Below are positions 27,386 through 35,911 of a stretch of 48,545 bases of DNA, in pieces. Below the pieces are notes generated by a model. That model was not told the DNA's origin and did no database searches. It saw only the letters and a program-made list of their open reading frames with translations. The position numbers were made by a program, and so were the translations under genes. Each line of letters starts with the position of its first letter. Position 1 is the first letter of the stretch. This DNA comes from Rossellomorea arthrocnemi. Lineage in GTDB: Bacteria; Bacillota; Bacilli; Bacillales; Bacillaceae_B. The stretch lies in assembly GCF_904424705.1 (NCBI RefSeq), contig NZ_CAJGBF010000025.1:1-48545 (forward strand), in the 5' to 3' direction.

Positions 27386-28309
27386 GCGAGTAAGTTTGGT
27401 TGTTGGTTTGGCCGGTGGAGGAGAGGTTCATGGACTGAATGATATTGAGGGCCGTCCTTCTGGATACTAAATGCATAAATTCCCTAGTGGTGTTCCAACA
27501 ATAAAGAATAGTCGTTTAACGCTGCTTCATGCGCTTTTTTTGAATTTCTTTTGCACTCCGGACAGTGCCAAGACTATATTTTCTTAACATGGGCAAATAA
27601 CGGCATTCCGGACATTGGACCCCTGTTCTGATCTCCTCTCGTGAGATACCATAGATTTCTTCGGGAAAGGCTATAAATGGTGTATGATGTTTCACTAGTA
27701 AACCGGATACTTTTCTACCTTTTTTAAGAGATAGATGTTCTTTTGTATGACATGTAAGGAAGGAAAGGATTCTTTCCTCTACATTTGCCACTCTGACCAC
27801 AGTATTATATTTTTCATGAGGAGAAGTCGAATTTAGCACAGTGGATCGATTTGTCATGACGACAAGAGTGGTGATAGGGATGGAGGGGATTTTCATTTTT
27901 GTAAACCAACGGAGTAACTGCTTTTTCTGGCGTTCAACCTGGGTGACTGGATGCCTGAAAGCTTCTTTTTTATCCTCAAGCTTTCGGATAGCCTGATCGT
28001 ACCTGGAATCTAAGGTGTAGGTTCCAGCTATATGTTTCACTTCTAGTAGTATAACGACATATGGAGTGAGAATAAGGCTGTCGATTTGGAAATAGCGGCT
28101 GTCCTCTATTTCCAGACGTAGATCATTCAAAATCATTATATTCTTATCTCTGGAGAGAAACGATAAGTGATAATCTAATTATAGTTCCCCTTTCGTGTGG
28201 CTAAATCTGCTTTGACGATCCCACAAATAGTATGGGTGTGTCTTAGCCTCTCTAATAGTGACTCATTCATTACAATTCTACGTGGTATTTCTCTAATTTT
28301 GGCAATCAA
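27386..28309 (-). pseudogene. Second NERD-domain gene, multiply frameshifted
   Basis: A TTG at 28309 behind AAGGAG opens LIAKIREIPRRIV..., which aligns without gaps for 44 residues to the start of the first NERD protein and ends KGNYN at a TAG (28175-28177). The homology resumes one frame away (LDYHLSFLSRDKNI...) after an apparent loss of about 13 bases. It continues through FQIDSLILTPYVVILLEVKH and CPECRYLPML, shifts again near 27572 (one base lost) into SWHCPECKRNSKKAHEAA, and a third time near 27490 into TREFMHLVSRRTALNII. The largest open piece (27516-28136) is therefore a fragment, not an intact gene. The true end lies around or inside the end of the convergent oxidoreductase gene. Confidence 0.85.
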
Positions 28310-28430
28310 TATATCAACTCCTTCTATATTTTACTTTAACTATTCGACATAACATTAAAAAACCCTTTATTTTTCCAAATATATTATGGTTTTAAAGATG
28401 AAGAGGTTGTGTGTTCTGATATCTCTATGT

Positions 28431-28537
28431 GAACTTGTTCCACTTTTTGGGAAACTTGTGCCCCTTTCTCGAGAACTCGTTCCACTTTTGACCGAACTCG
28501 AACTTGTGCTGCTTTCCCCTAAACTTGTTCCACTCTC
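28431..28537. repeat. Array 2: five 16-base direct repeats, 21 bp period
   Basis: Plus-strand core AACTTGTTCCACTTTT. Units begin near 28432, 28453, 28474, 28501 and 28522: spacings 21, 21, 27 and 21; the 27 contains a 6-base duplication (AACTCG). A weaker sixth unit may start at 28549. It lies about 120 bases upstream of the second NERD gene start. The minus-strand ORF across it encodes heptads of the form KSGTSSx, an artefact of the 21-base period. Confidence 0.88.
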
Positions 28538-28606
28538 TTTTTTAAGTGAACTATCTCCACACCCCACAAAAAAACGTAACTGCCTCCAAGCAGCCACGCT
28601 TCCATC

Positions 28607-30031
28607 TTATCTAAACAATTCCACATACTTCTTACTAATCACAGGAAGTACGCCATCGAACAGTTTCTCTCTCCAGTATAGGTCCGCTGTCTGCTGGACG
28701 GCTGCTGCGTGATTCGGATAGGGGTAGACCATGTTGGAAAGAGCCCCAATCTTGCTTCCCTTTTCCATTGCGAACACGACCGGCTGCATCCAGTCACCTG
28801 CACCGGATCCGACTGCGTGGGCGCCCAGAATTTTCCCCTTGGAGTCTGTGATGATTTTGACGAGTCCTTCTGTCCTGTGATCTGCCACGAACCGGTCGAT
28901 TTCGTCTAATGTCTTCTTATAGACGTGATACTCTATTCCTTCTTCAGCCGCCTGTTCTTCAGTCAAACCGATATGAAAGATTTCCGGTGTCGTATAGGTT
29001 GTCCATGGCAGCTTGTTGTAGGAAACATTTCGTTTCAAACCGAATACAGCATTTTGCACAACGAGCTTCCCTTCCATTCCGGCTCCGTGGGTGAATGGAT
29101 AGCGGCCGTTTACATCTCCTATGGCGAAAATATGAGAATGGTTCGTTCTCAGTTCATCATTCACTTTGATGAACCCGCGTTCGTCCACCTCCACTCCCGC
29201 AGCAGACAGATTTAAGAATTCTGTACCGGGCTTGCGGCCTGTTGCCAGGAACAACAAGTCACCCTCTACAGATTGCTCTACACCGTCTATCACATAATGA
29301 ACCACCTTCTGCCCTTCCCTCTCTGAAACCCGTTTGATATCCGCTCCATATTCAAACTGAATATCCTTTTCCAGTAACTCAGTTGCTGCTTCCCGGATTT
29401 CCTTATCCTCTTTCACAAGGATTTCATCGTGTTTTTCAAGGACAACGGATTCAGATCCTAATTGAGAGAATGCCTGTGCCAGTTCAAGGCCGATGGGACC
29501 TCCGCCTATGAACACAACCCGATGAGGCAATACATCCACTTCAAATATGGTTTCGTTTGTATGGTATTCCACTTCAGCCAGTCCATCAATATCCGGCACG
29601 AGGGGACTTGAGCCCGTCGCCACAACAATCCTCTTCCCGGAGATCCGGTCCTCCTTCTCCACTAAAATGGTGTGGGGGTCGAGGAACTCGGCTCCTCCGA
29701 AATAAATATCGACCCCTAATTGCAGAAAGCGGTCAGGATCATCATGCTGTTGAATGTGGGCAATTGCGCCTTTGACTCTTTCTCTTACCTTTTTCATATC
29801 GACAGAACCTCTAGTCTCGAATCCAAACGTCTCGCCTGCCCGGATTGTCGCCACTTCTCTTGCGGATTGGATGAAGGCCTTTGAGGGGACACAACCGAAG
29901 TGAAGGCAGTCTCCGCCAAGAAGGCCGCTTTTTTCGATAAGTGCTACTTTCGCCCCAAGGGAAGCGGCTCCAGAGGCGACGGTCAATCCTCCTGCCCCTC
30001 CTCCTATGACAATTAAATCGTATTGATCCAT
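28607..30031 (-). CDS. Flavin disulfide reductase, mercuric-reductase/dihydrolipoamide-dehydrogenase-like
   Basis: 474 residues. FAD site VIGGGAGGLTVA, redox-active pair CLHFGC (Cys42/Cys47), NAD(P)H site FIGGGPIGLELAQAF, and FAIGDVNGRYPFTHGA. In place of the His-x4-Glu dyad of lipoamide dehydrogenases the C-terminus has MVYPYPNHAAAVQQT, closer to the MerA arrangement. However, the C-terminal Cys pair and the N-terminal metal-binding domain of true MerA are missing. So the substrate is unlikely to be Hg(II) and is unknown. Last gene of the ynj-like operon, 12 bases after the phosphatidyltransferase. Confidence 0.88.
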   Translation of the reverse strand: MDQYDLIVIGGGAGGLTVASGAASLGAKVALIEKSGLLGGDCLHFGCVPSKAFIQSAREVATIRAGETFGFETRGSVDMKKVRERVKGAIAHIQQHDDPDRFLQLGVDIYFGGAEFLDPHTILVEKEDRISGKRIVVATGSSPLVPDIDGLAEVEYHTNETIFEVDVLPHRVVFIGGGPIGLELAQAFSQLGSESVVLEKHDEILVKEDKEIREAATELLEKDIQFEYGADIKRVSEREGQKVVHYVIDGVEQSVEGDLLFLATGRKPGTEFLNLSAAGVEVDERGFIKVNDELRTNHSHIFAIGDVNGRYPFTHGAGMEGKLVVQNAVFGLKRNVSYNKLPWTTYTTPEIFHIGLTEEQAAEEGIEYHVYKKTLDEIDRFVADHRTEGLVKIITDSKGKILGAHAVGSGAGDWMQPVVFAMEKGSKIGALSNMVYPYPNHAAAVQQTADLYWREKLFDGVLPVISKKYVELFR

Positions 30032-30043
30032 CTTAATCTCTCC

Positions 30044-30625
30044 TTATGAAAGTAGTCGTTTCGCTTCTAGAAAACGTTGAATGCCCGTGTACAGCTCCAC
30101 TGCAAAAAACAAGAGAGTCGTCCACAGGACAATGGAGGGGAACAGCATCATGAGGCTGAACAGGATAAACCCTTCCGTCCTCTCTGCCAGGCCCGCTTGA
30201 TAATAGAATGACTTCAAACCCTGTTTCTCTGAGACGGCTCCGACGGTCAGAAAGATGGTCATGGAAATAATTATGGAGACACTCAGTAAAAGGAGGGCCC
30301 ACATGATGTCAGGATGCAAGAAGGCAACGCCAAGGATGACACTGATTTCAACGATCCGATCAAAAGTGACATCCATGACGTTGCCAAAGGGAGATGGTTT
30401 GGTCATTCTGGCCATGGTACCGTCCACTGCGTCCAGAAATCCCGATAACCATAATAAGATGACGGCAATGACCGGGAACCCCAGGGAGTAGACCAGACCT
30501 GTGGCTGAACCTATTATGAAGGCAATGATCGTCACTTGATTGGCCGATAACTCTTTTTTCAGAAACAGACGTGCGGTCCCTTCTATGCTTGGCTGCACCC
30601 ACTTACGGGCATGTGTATCTAACAT
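30044..30625 (-). CDS. CDP-alcohol phosphatidyltransferase family protein (YnjF-like)
   Basis: 193 residues from the ATG at 30625. The complete CDP-AP motif D-G-x2-A-R-x8-G-x3-D-x3-D is seen in DAVDGTMARMTKPSPFGNVM followed by DVTFD; five to six membrane helices surround it. These enzymes swap CMP of CDP-diacylglycerol (or another CDP-alcohol) for a second alcohol. The acceptor is unknown. The gene lies between a TVP38 protein and a flavin reductase, in a row that recalls E. coli ynjF at the end of ynjABCDEF. Confidence 0.88.
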   Translation of the reverse strand: MLDTHARKWVQPSIEGTARLFLKKELSANQVTIIAFIIGSATGLVYSLGFPVIAVILLWLSGFLDAVDGTMARMTKPSPFGNVMDVTFDRIVEISVILGVAFLHPDIMWALLLLSVSIIISMTIFLTVGAVSEKQGLKSFYYQAGLAERTEGFILFSLMMLFPSIVLWTTLLFFAVELYTGIQRFLEAKRLLS

Positions 30626-30640
30626 GTCTTTCTCCACCCT

Positions 30641-31300
30641 TTACTTATCTTCTTTACCCGGTAATCCAAGCCATGCTTTCAACTTTTTTTTGAAGATGAT
30701 TGGGACGATAATCATGACCAGGAAAAATGAGATGGCAATATATAAATTCGTTCGATCTTCTCCTACCAAGCTTGAACCCAGAAAAACATAGCCAAACGTC
30801 CCGGGCAAAATTCCGATGACTGTAGCAAGAATGAATGGAGGGTATCTCACCTTCCCCATTCCCGCGAGATAACTGATCAAATCAAAGTTCAAAAACGGCA
30901 CAAGTCGTAATAATAGGACATAAAAAAAGCCGTTCTCCTCCATTTTTTCCCGTATTTTCTCCATTCGGATAGATGGCCTTTTTAAGAGCTTCGCCCCCAG
31001 GAGGTTTGCAGCAAAATAGGCGACTGTTGCACCGCCCAACGCTCCGATAATGATATATATAATGCCTTCCCCAGCACCGAAAGCGAGCCCTGCCGCCAGT
31101 GATAAGATCGAAGCCGGGAAAAGGATCAACGGTCGGATCGTATAGACCGCAATGAAAACGATCGGTGCCCAAATGCCAAATGACACAATCCAATCCCTGA
31201 TGTCATAGGGCTTTACATGAAAGAAACTCCGACTGAGCCACATGAGGAACAGTAATATTGTCACGAATAGAAAGATCTTTCCAAATTCCTTCTTCTTCAT
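30641..31300 (-). CDS. TVP38/TMEM64 family (VTT domain) membrane protein
   Basis: 219 residues with about six hydrophobic segments. The VTT/SNARE-associated core is AAGLAFGAGEGIIYIIIGALGGATVAYFAAN, and the conserved RLVPFLNFDLISYLAGMGKVRYPPFILATVIGILPGTFGYVFLGS follows. The family is related to DedA proteins, some of which move lipid carriers between leaflets. GGAGGG precedes the ATG. Twelve bases from the ATPase gene upstream. Confidence 0.88.
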   Translation of the reverse strand: MKKKEFGKIFLFVTILLFLMWLSRSFFHVKPYDIRDWIVSFGIWAPIVFIAVYTIRPLILFPASILSLAAGLAFGAGEGIIYIIIGALGGATVAYFAANLLGAKLLKRPSIRMEKIREKMEENGFFYVLLLRLVPFLNFDLISYLAGMGKVRYPPFILATVIGILPGTFGYVFLGSSLVGEDRTNLYIAISFFLVMIIVPIIFKKKLKAWLGLPGKEDK

Positions 31301-31312
31301 TATTCTTCCCTC

Positions 31313-32281
31313 CTATTCCTCTATGTGAAACGTTTGAATGTTCTCTGCCTCGGAATACAGCCAGATCGTTTCATGTGACGATTCCCATTCAAGTGGGAGA
31401 TTGATTTTCTGTTTCAGTTCTTCCACCCATATTTCATAGATATTTGTTCCGGCAATAAACCGTTTTTGCCGTACTTTCCCCTGCCAATTGGGAAGAGAAA
31501 GATTCTGCCTGGAAGAGCTGATCCGGAGATGGGATGAATGAATGAATTGCTGCCGAGGGAGGATGAGGCCGTCACTCATGAATGATGCGACAAAGGGGAA
31601 GCCTGGACGGTAATAGATTTCTTCCGGTGTCCCGATTCGCAGGAAACGTCCCTCATGTAATACCGCTACCCGGTCTCCCATCTCATATGCTTCATCCCGG
31701 TCATGGGTCACGAACAGCACTGTGGTTCCCTCTTCCTTAAACATGGTCAGGACCCATTGTCTCAAATCTTTCCTCATCTGTGGATCAAGATTGCTGAAAG
31801 GCTCATCTAAGAGCAAAAGCTTCGGCTTCAGAATGAGGGAGCGGATAAGGGAAACCCGCTGCTGCTGGCCGCCGGAGAGCTCAGCGGGGTAATGATACAT
31901 GACTTCCCCGAGTCCGACTCGTTCTATAAAGTCCTTCGCACCACGTTTCCTTTCTCTTTTCTTTGTCCGCTTCATTTCCAGCCCGTACATGACATTTTCA
32001 AGAACATTCATATGGGGGAATAGCAAGGGCTGTTGAAAGACCATACCAATGGGGCGGTTCTGGGGCTTGCTCGAAGAAATATCGGTTCCATCTATTAACA
32101 CCTTTCCCTCTGTAGCAAATTCTAAGCCTGATAGAATGCGAAGAAAAGTTGATTTCCCTGAACCCGATGCTCCTACCAATGAAAGAATTTCGCCTCTTTC
32201 CAAGGAAAACGTAACGTTTGTTAAAATCTCTTTCTCTTTAAAGGTTTTGGATACTCCATGGATTTCTATAAATGGACTCAC
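31313..32281 (-). CDS. ABC transporter ATP-binding protein (YnjD-like)
   Basis: 322 residues from the GTG at 32281, which overlaps the permease stop (GTGA) and has GGAGG eight bases upstream. Walker A is GASGSGKST (37-45), signature LSGGQQQR, Walker B LLLLDEPFSNLD, H-loop VTHDRDEA. About 80 C-terminal residues form an OB-like regulatory extension. This is the importer class of the spermidine/iron/thiamine type. Works with the two permeases and the binding protein upstream. Confidence 0.92.
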   Translation of the reverse strand: MSPFIEIHGVSKTFKEKEILTNVTFSLERGEILSLVGASGSGKSTFLRILSGLEFATEGKVLIDGTDISSSKPQNRPIGMVFQQPLLFPHMNVLENVMYGLEMKRTKKRERKRGAKDFIERVGLGEVMYHYPAELSGGQQQRVSLIRSLILKPKLLLLDEPFSNLDPQMRKDLRQWVLTMFKEEGTTVLFVTHDRDEAYEMGDRVAVLHEGRFLRIGTPEEIYYRPGFPFVASFMSDGLILPRQQFIHSSHLRISSSRQNLSLPNWQGKVRQKRFIAGTNIYEIWVEELKQKINLPLEWESSHETIWLYSEAENIQTFHIEE

Positions 32282-33075
32282 TGTTTCTTCCTCCCTCTCA
32301 GATGCTGGTAAGGGAGCATGAATTTCAAACACCCTTCAAGTATGATGTATAAGATAATGGGAATCATGGCGAACACGATGGAAAATGCCGCCATGACTGC
32401 TTCATCTGCCGTATCGGTGAATGGGTAGTAGACCATTGCCAGGGTCACGACGTTCCCACCGCCTATGATCCCTGTAAGGACATATTGACTTAAGGAGATG
32501 ACAATTGTTAAGAATAATACACTGCGGATACTTGGAAGAAGAAGGGGCAATTCAATGTGATACATACGTTGAATCGAATTCCCTCCAAGAATGGTGGATT
32601 GTTCGATAAATTTCGAACCGATCCGCTCATAGCCTGTTTTAAACATTTTGATGCTGTAAGGAATGGTCGGGACCAAATGGACGAGTACAACCCCAAGCCA
32701 GTGATCAGAAAGCCCGTACCGTATGAACATAATTTGAAGTCCGATGGCAATAACCAATACAGGAATAAAGAGCGGCAGCAGCATGAGCGCTTCGATCACT
32801 GACTTTCCCCTGAATGAAGAGAAAGAGAACACTTTGCCCGCCGTGATCCCTATCAGAAGATTGAGAGCCAATACGACTATCGCAATCCCGATCGAGACTC
32901 CGATGGAATCCAGGAACTCTCCTTCGTTCAACAAAAGTTTCCACGCCCTTACACTCGGTTTACCTTGATTAGAACTCCCCCATGCCCATACACCGAAAAA
33001 GCTTTTATACACTAAAAAGAAGAAGGGAAAGATGAAAAGGGTAAAAGCTATGCTGTAAAATATCGTTTTTCTCAT
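32278..33075 (-). CDS. ABC transporter permease, second subunit (YnjC C-half-like)
   Basis: 265 residues from the ATG at 33075; the longer ORF adds 31 residues without a site. About six membrane helices. The EAA loop that contacts the ATPase is seen around FIEQSTILGGNSIQRMYHIELPLLLPSI. In E. coli, from memory, ynjC is one protein of about 510 residues; here the two halves are separate genes. Confidence 0.88.
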   Translation of the reverse strand: MRKTIFYSIAFTLFIFPFFFLVYKSFFGVWAWGSSNQGKPSVRAWKLLLNEGEFLDSIGVSIGIAIVVLALNLLIGITAGKVFSFSSFRGKSVIEALMLLPLFIPVLVIAIGLQIMFIRYGLSDHWLGVVLVHLVPTIPYSIKMFKTGYERIGSKFIEQSTILGGNSIQRMYHIELPLLLPSIRSVLFLTIVISLSQYVLTGIIGGGNVVTLAMVYYPFTDTADEAVMAAFSIVFAMIPIILYIILEGCLKFMLPYQHLRGRKKQ

Positions 33076-33085
33076 CTTAACACCT

Positions 33086-33949
33086 CTAATGCCCAATCCC
33101 TTTTGTAATGTGCATTCTTTTCTTATTCGTAATATAAAGGACCAGCCACATGAAAACCCCGATGCCAAGGCCGGTCATAACCAGTGAGGCAAAAGCTAAA
33201 GGACGCTCACTCCAGTTACCGCTATAAAACCAGTCGTATGAAAGGATCGCAAGCATTTGAGGAGACGTCGCCCCTAACAACTTAGGAACTTCAAAGGCGG
33301 TAAAAATAAAAGCAAATAGAATGGCCCCGGTTTCGATGAGAACAGGAAAGATAAAGGGCAGTTCCGCTACCCTGAATGTTTGATATGAGCCCGCTCCCAA
33401 TAAAGATGCGACCTCTTTATACCTTTTAGAAAGGGTCGCATACACAGGTAACAGCATCAGGGTCACAAAGGGAACTTCCTTCCACACGTAAGTCAACATA
33501 ATACCGAGCCCTTTTCCGTCCTGAACCAATACAGGGAATTGACTGCGATCGTCAATCCAGCCGAGTAAACCGGCAGCGTTCGAGAAAAAGCCACTCTGAT
33601 TAAATAGTAAATAAACAAGATATGCCCATACAAAATGAGGAACGAGCATCGGAATCCACACGAGCAGTTTATGTTTAGTTTCTTTTAACAACGGAGTGAA
33701 TGCCTTTACGATTCCCAAGCCAATGAAAAGGGATAGGATGGTCGAGACCCCGGTCACGGTCAAGCTGAACAGAACAGACGGAATGAAGCGATCCTCCTCA
33801 AACAACTCCCGGTAATGTTCGAATGAGATGAATCCCCTGCCCTCTACACTCTCTAAAATCGCAAGGACAATTCCCAATCCGGGAATAAGGAAGAAAAAAA
33901 GGAGGCCCGGCAGGAGGAGCAGCGCGTTATTGACTTTCAGCCACTTCAC
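33086..33949 (-). CDS. ABC transporter permease, first subunit (YnjC N-half-like)
   Basis: 287 residues, GTG start behind AAAGGAG, overlapping the end of the binding-protein gene by 23 bases. Six or so hydrophobic segments. EAA loop: RYKEVASLLGAGSYQTFRVAELPFIFPVL. Pairs with the next gene to make the channel. Confidence 0.88.
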   Translation of the reverse strand: MKWLKVNNALLLLPGLLFFFLIPGLGIVLAILESVEGRGFISFEHYRELFEEDRFIPSVLFSLTVTGVSTILSLFIGLGIVKAFTPLLKETKHKLLVWIPMLVPHFVWAYLVYLLFNQSGFFSNAAGLLGWIDDRSQFPVLVQDGKGLGIMLTYVWKEVPFVTLMLLPVYATLSKRYKEVASLLGAGSYQTFRVAELPFIFPVLIETGAILFAFIFTAFEVPKLLGATSPQMLAILSYDWFYSGNWSERPLAFASLVMTGLGIGVFMWLVLYITNKKRMHITKGIGH

Positions 33950-35159
33950 GGGTCCAGTGCTCCTTTAACCATTCCACATAGGCCGCATCAAGTTCTCCAA
34001 TGAATTGTTCCTCCAGTACAGATGCCTCCAGCACGCTTTCACCACGATCGATCCCCTTAAATTTCTTTCGCCATTTTTCATCCAGCTTTTCATATGAAAT
34101 AGGGGAACTTTCTCCCCAGTAATCCGGCTTCACCTTTTCATATTGTGCTTTCGGGGATAGGAACTCATTAATGACCACCATGGCTCCTTCTTTATTGGGG
34201 CTATTGAATGGAATCGACAGGAAATGGGTATTCCCGATTGCGCCGATGTCCCTGAGTATGAATGACTTGGTACTTTCCGGGAACACTCCGTCCTTGATCA
34301 AATGCTCCGCTCTTGCTTCGTTATATCCCATCGTCATCCATACCTCTCCTTGGCTGTATAGCTTATCAAGGTCCGTTAAAGTGGATGGATATGTCTCTCC
34401 TTTTCGCCATAAGTATGGCTTCATATTGTTTAATTCGTCCCAAACATCTGCTCCCATCTCCTCCGCCTGGTCTTCTTCAAATCCACTCTTGGCCAGATTC
34501 GAATCCGTTTTCGCATAAAGAAGATGCCTCAGAAACGCATTTCCTGTAAAGTCACTTGGGTTTGGATAGGTAAACTTCCCCGGATTCTCTTTCAGGAATG
34601 CTTTAAATTCTTCAAAGTTGGATGGAGGATTCTCCACTTTGTCACTGTTATAGAAAAAAACGAATTGAACCTTCCCCCATGGTGCTTCATATCCTTCCGT
34701 TTCCGTTCCAAAATCGTATTGAAAGGCGTCACTATCTGTATCGTAGTATTTGGTAAAGTTCGGCAGTTTGTCCGTGAATGAACCTGCCAACAGGTCATTT
34801 TCTTTTGCATTTTTAAAATTTTCACCGTTGATCCAGACGATATCAATTGTTCCCTTTTCTTTGTCCGCCCGTTTCTCGGTATACAGCTTCTGAAGGATTT
34901 CAGTCGTGTCTAAAGGGACCCGGTTGAGTTCGATATTGTTCTTTTCTTTCAGCATGGGAGCCATGACCTCATCGATATACCGGTTGATCCCGGCGTCCCC
35001 TCCCCACATGAACATGTTGACTTTGGTCCCTTCCGCTTCCGACGCAATCGTCTCCCAATCTTCATCAGGAAGTTTGCCGGTATCATTTGCATTTGAAGAA
35101 CCGCAAGCAGATACTAATAGTAAGGAAATAACGCTAACTATTGCTAACCATATTTTCAT
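33927..35159 (-). CDS. ABC transporter substrate-binding lipoprotein (YnjB-like)
   Basis: 410 residues. Signal peptide with lipobox VSAC, lipid-modified Cys19, so it is anchored outside the membrane. The mature part is a class II periplasmic-binding fold: VNMFMWGGDAGINRYIDEVMAPML, then GTIDIVWINGENF, then APWGKVQFVFFYNSDKV. The pattern matches the YnjB family, whose ligand is undetermined. First gene of the seven-gene operon. A GAGGAG site precedes the ATG. Confidence 0.88.
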   Translation of the reverse strand: MKIWLAIVSVISLLLVSACGSSNANDTGKLPDEDWETIASEAEGTKVNMFMWGGDAGINRYIDEVMAPMLKEKNNIELNRVPLDTTEILQKLYTEKRADKEKGTIDIVWINGENFKNAKENDLLAGSFTDKLPNFTKYYDTDSDAFQYDFGTETEGYEAPWGKVQFVFFYNSDKVENPPSNFEEFKAFLKENPGKFTYPNPSDFTGNAFLRHLLYAKTDSNLAKSGFEEDQAEEMGADVWDELNNMKPYLWRKGETYPSTLTDLDKLYSQGEVWMTMGYNEARAEHLIKDGVFPESTKSFILRDIGAIGNTHFLSIPFNSPNKEGAMVVINEFLSPKAQYEKVKPDYWGESSPISYEKLDEKWRKKFKGIDRGESVLEASVLEEQFIGELDAAYVEWLKEHWTREVAESQ

Positions 35160-35373
35160 CCATTATGCTCCTCTGTTCTTTTCTATAATTCTATTGTACT
35201 GAACCATATAATATAAAAAAGTAATCTGCCTTACATATATCAATTAATGCGCTTATATCGGCAGAAAATAAACATAGAAGCACATTCAAACCATGTCTTC
35301 TTACTCATATTCAATAGGACTTGTAACCTTTTGAATCAACCACTGTCTAATACGGTAAGGAGGTGACTTTAAC

Positions 35374-35862
35374 GTGAAGCGATTGATGATGATCATAATC
35401 ATTCTTATGGCAGGAATGGCCGGTTGTGGAACGACTGATGAAAATGGCAGCGAGCCGACGAAAAATGGGACAGACCGAGGAGATGGTGAGGATATTTCTG
35501 TACAGAAAGGAATTGTCGCAGGCGAAATGGAACCTTCATTAACAAAACAAGATGCAGATAGTCAGAACGTTTATATATATACAGTGAAAAATCAAACGGA
35601 GCAGGAGAAAACCTTTAAGTTCTCTTCCGGTCAGACGATCGACTTCGAACTTCGAAACGCTAAAGGCGAAGTGGTATATAAGGATAGTAAGAATAAAATG
35701 TATACCCAGGCGATACAGGAAATCACTGTGAAGCAAGGAGAAGAATTTTCTCAGAAAATAGTCCTGCCTCCCCTCGAAAGCGGATCATATACATTGACGG
35801 TCTGGATGACTGCCAAGGGGGATCAAACTTATAAAGCGACGACTGACGTACAAATACAATAG
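35374..35862 (+). CDS. Lipoprotein with BsuPI-type proteinase-inhibitor domain
   Basis: 162 residues from a GTG with AAGGAGGTGA upstream. Short signal peptide with lipobox MAGC (Cys18), an acidic linker, then an all-beta domain with the BsuPI pattern: QNVYIYTVKNQTEQEKTFKF, SSGQTIDFELRNAKGEVVYK, LPPLESGSYTLTVWM. The B. subtilis prototype is an intracellular proteinase inhibitor; here the domain is exported and lipid-anchored, so the target would be outside the cell. Monocistronic, ends in a strong terminator. Confidence 0.85.
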   Translation: MKRLMMIIIILMAGMAGCGTTDENGSEPTKNGTDRGDGEDISVQKGIVAGEMEPSLTKQDADSQNVYIYTVKNQTEQEKTFKFSSGQTIDFELRNAKGEVVYKDSKNKMYTQAIQEITVKQGEEFSQKIVLPPLESGSYTLTVWMTAKGDQTYKATTDVQIQ

Positions 35863-35867
35863 AGATT

Positions 35868-35911
35868 AAAAAAGGATTAGTTCCACAGGCATTGTGGGAC
35901 TAATCCTTTTT
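35868..35911. terminator. Bidirectional terminator, BsuPI lipoprotein and sfsA
   Basis: AAAAAGGATTAGTTCCACA pairs with TGTGGGACTAATCCTTTTT around GGCAT. It is symmetrical, with T-runs on both strands. The right arm covers the last codons of sfsA. Confidence 0.92.

Noticed and set aside
27516..28136. Intact 206-residue NERD protein
   Set aside because: Homology to the paralogue continues upstream and downstream in other frames, so this is a fragment of a pseudogene.
28367..28597. 76-codon minus-strand ORF with repeated SGTSS heptads
   Set aside because: No ribosome-binding site before its start, and the heptads follow from the 21-base DNA period of array 2. Treated as a product of the repeat, not a gene.
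28607..30031. Mercury resistance gene (merA)
   Set aside because: No C-terminal Cys pair, no metal-binding domain, no merR or merT nearby.
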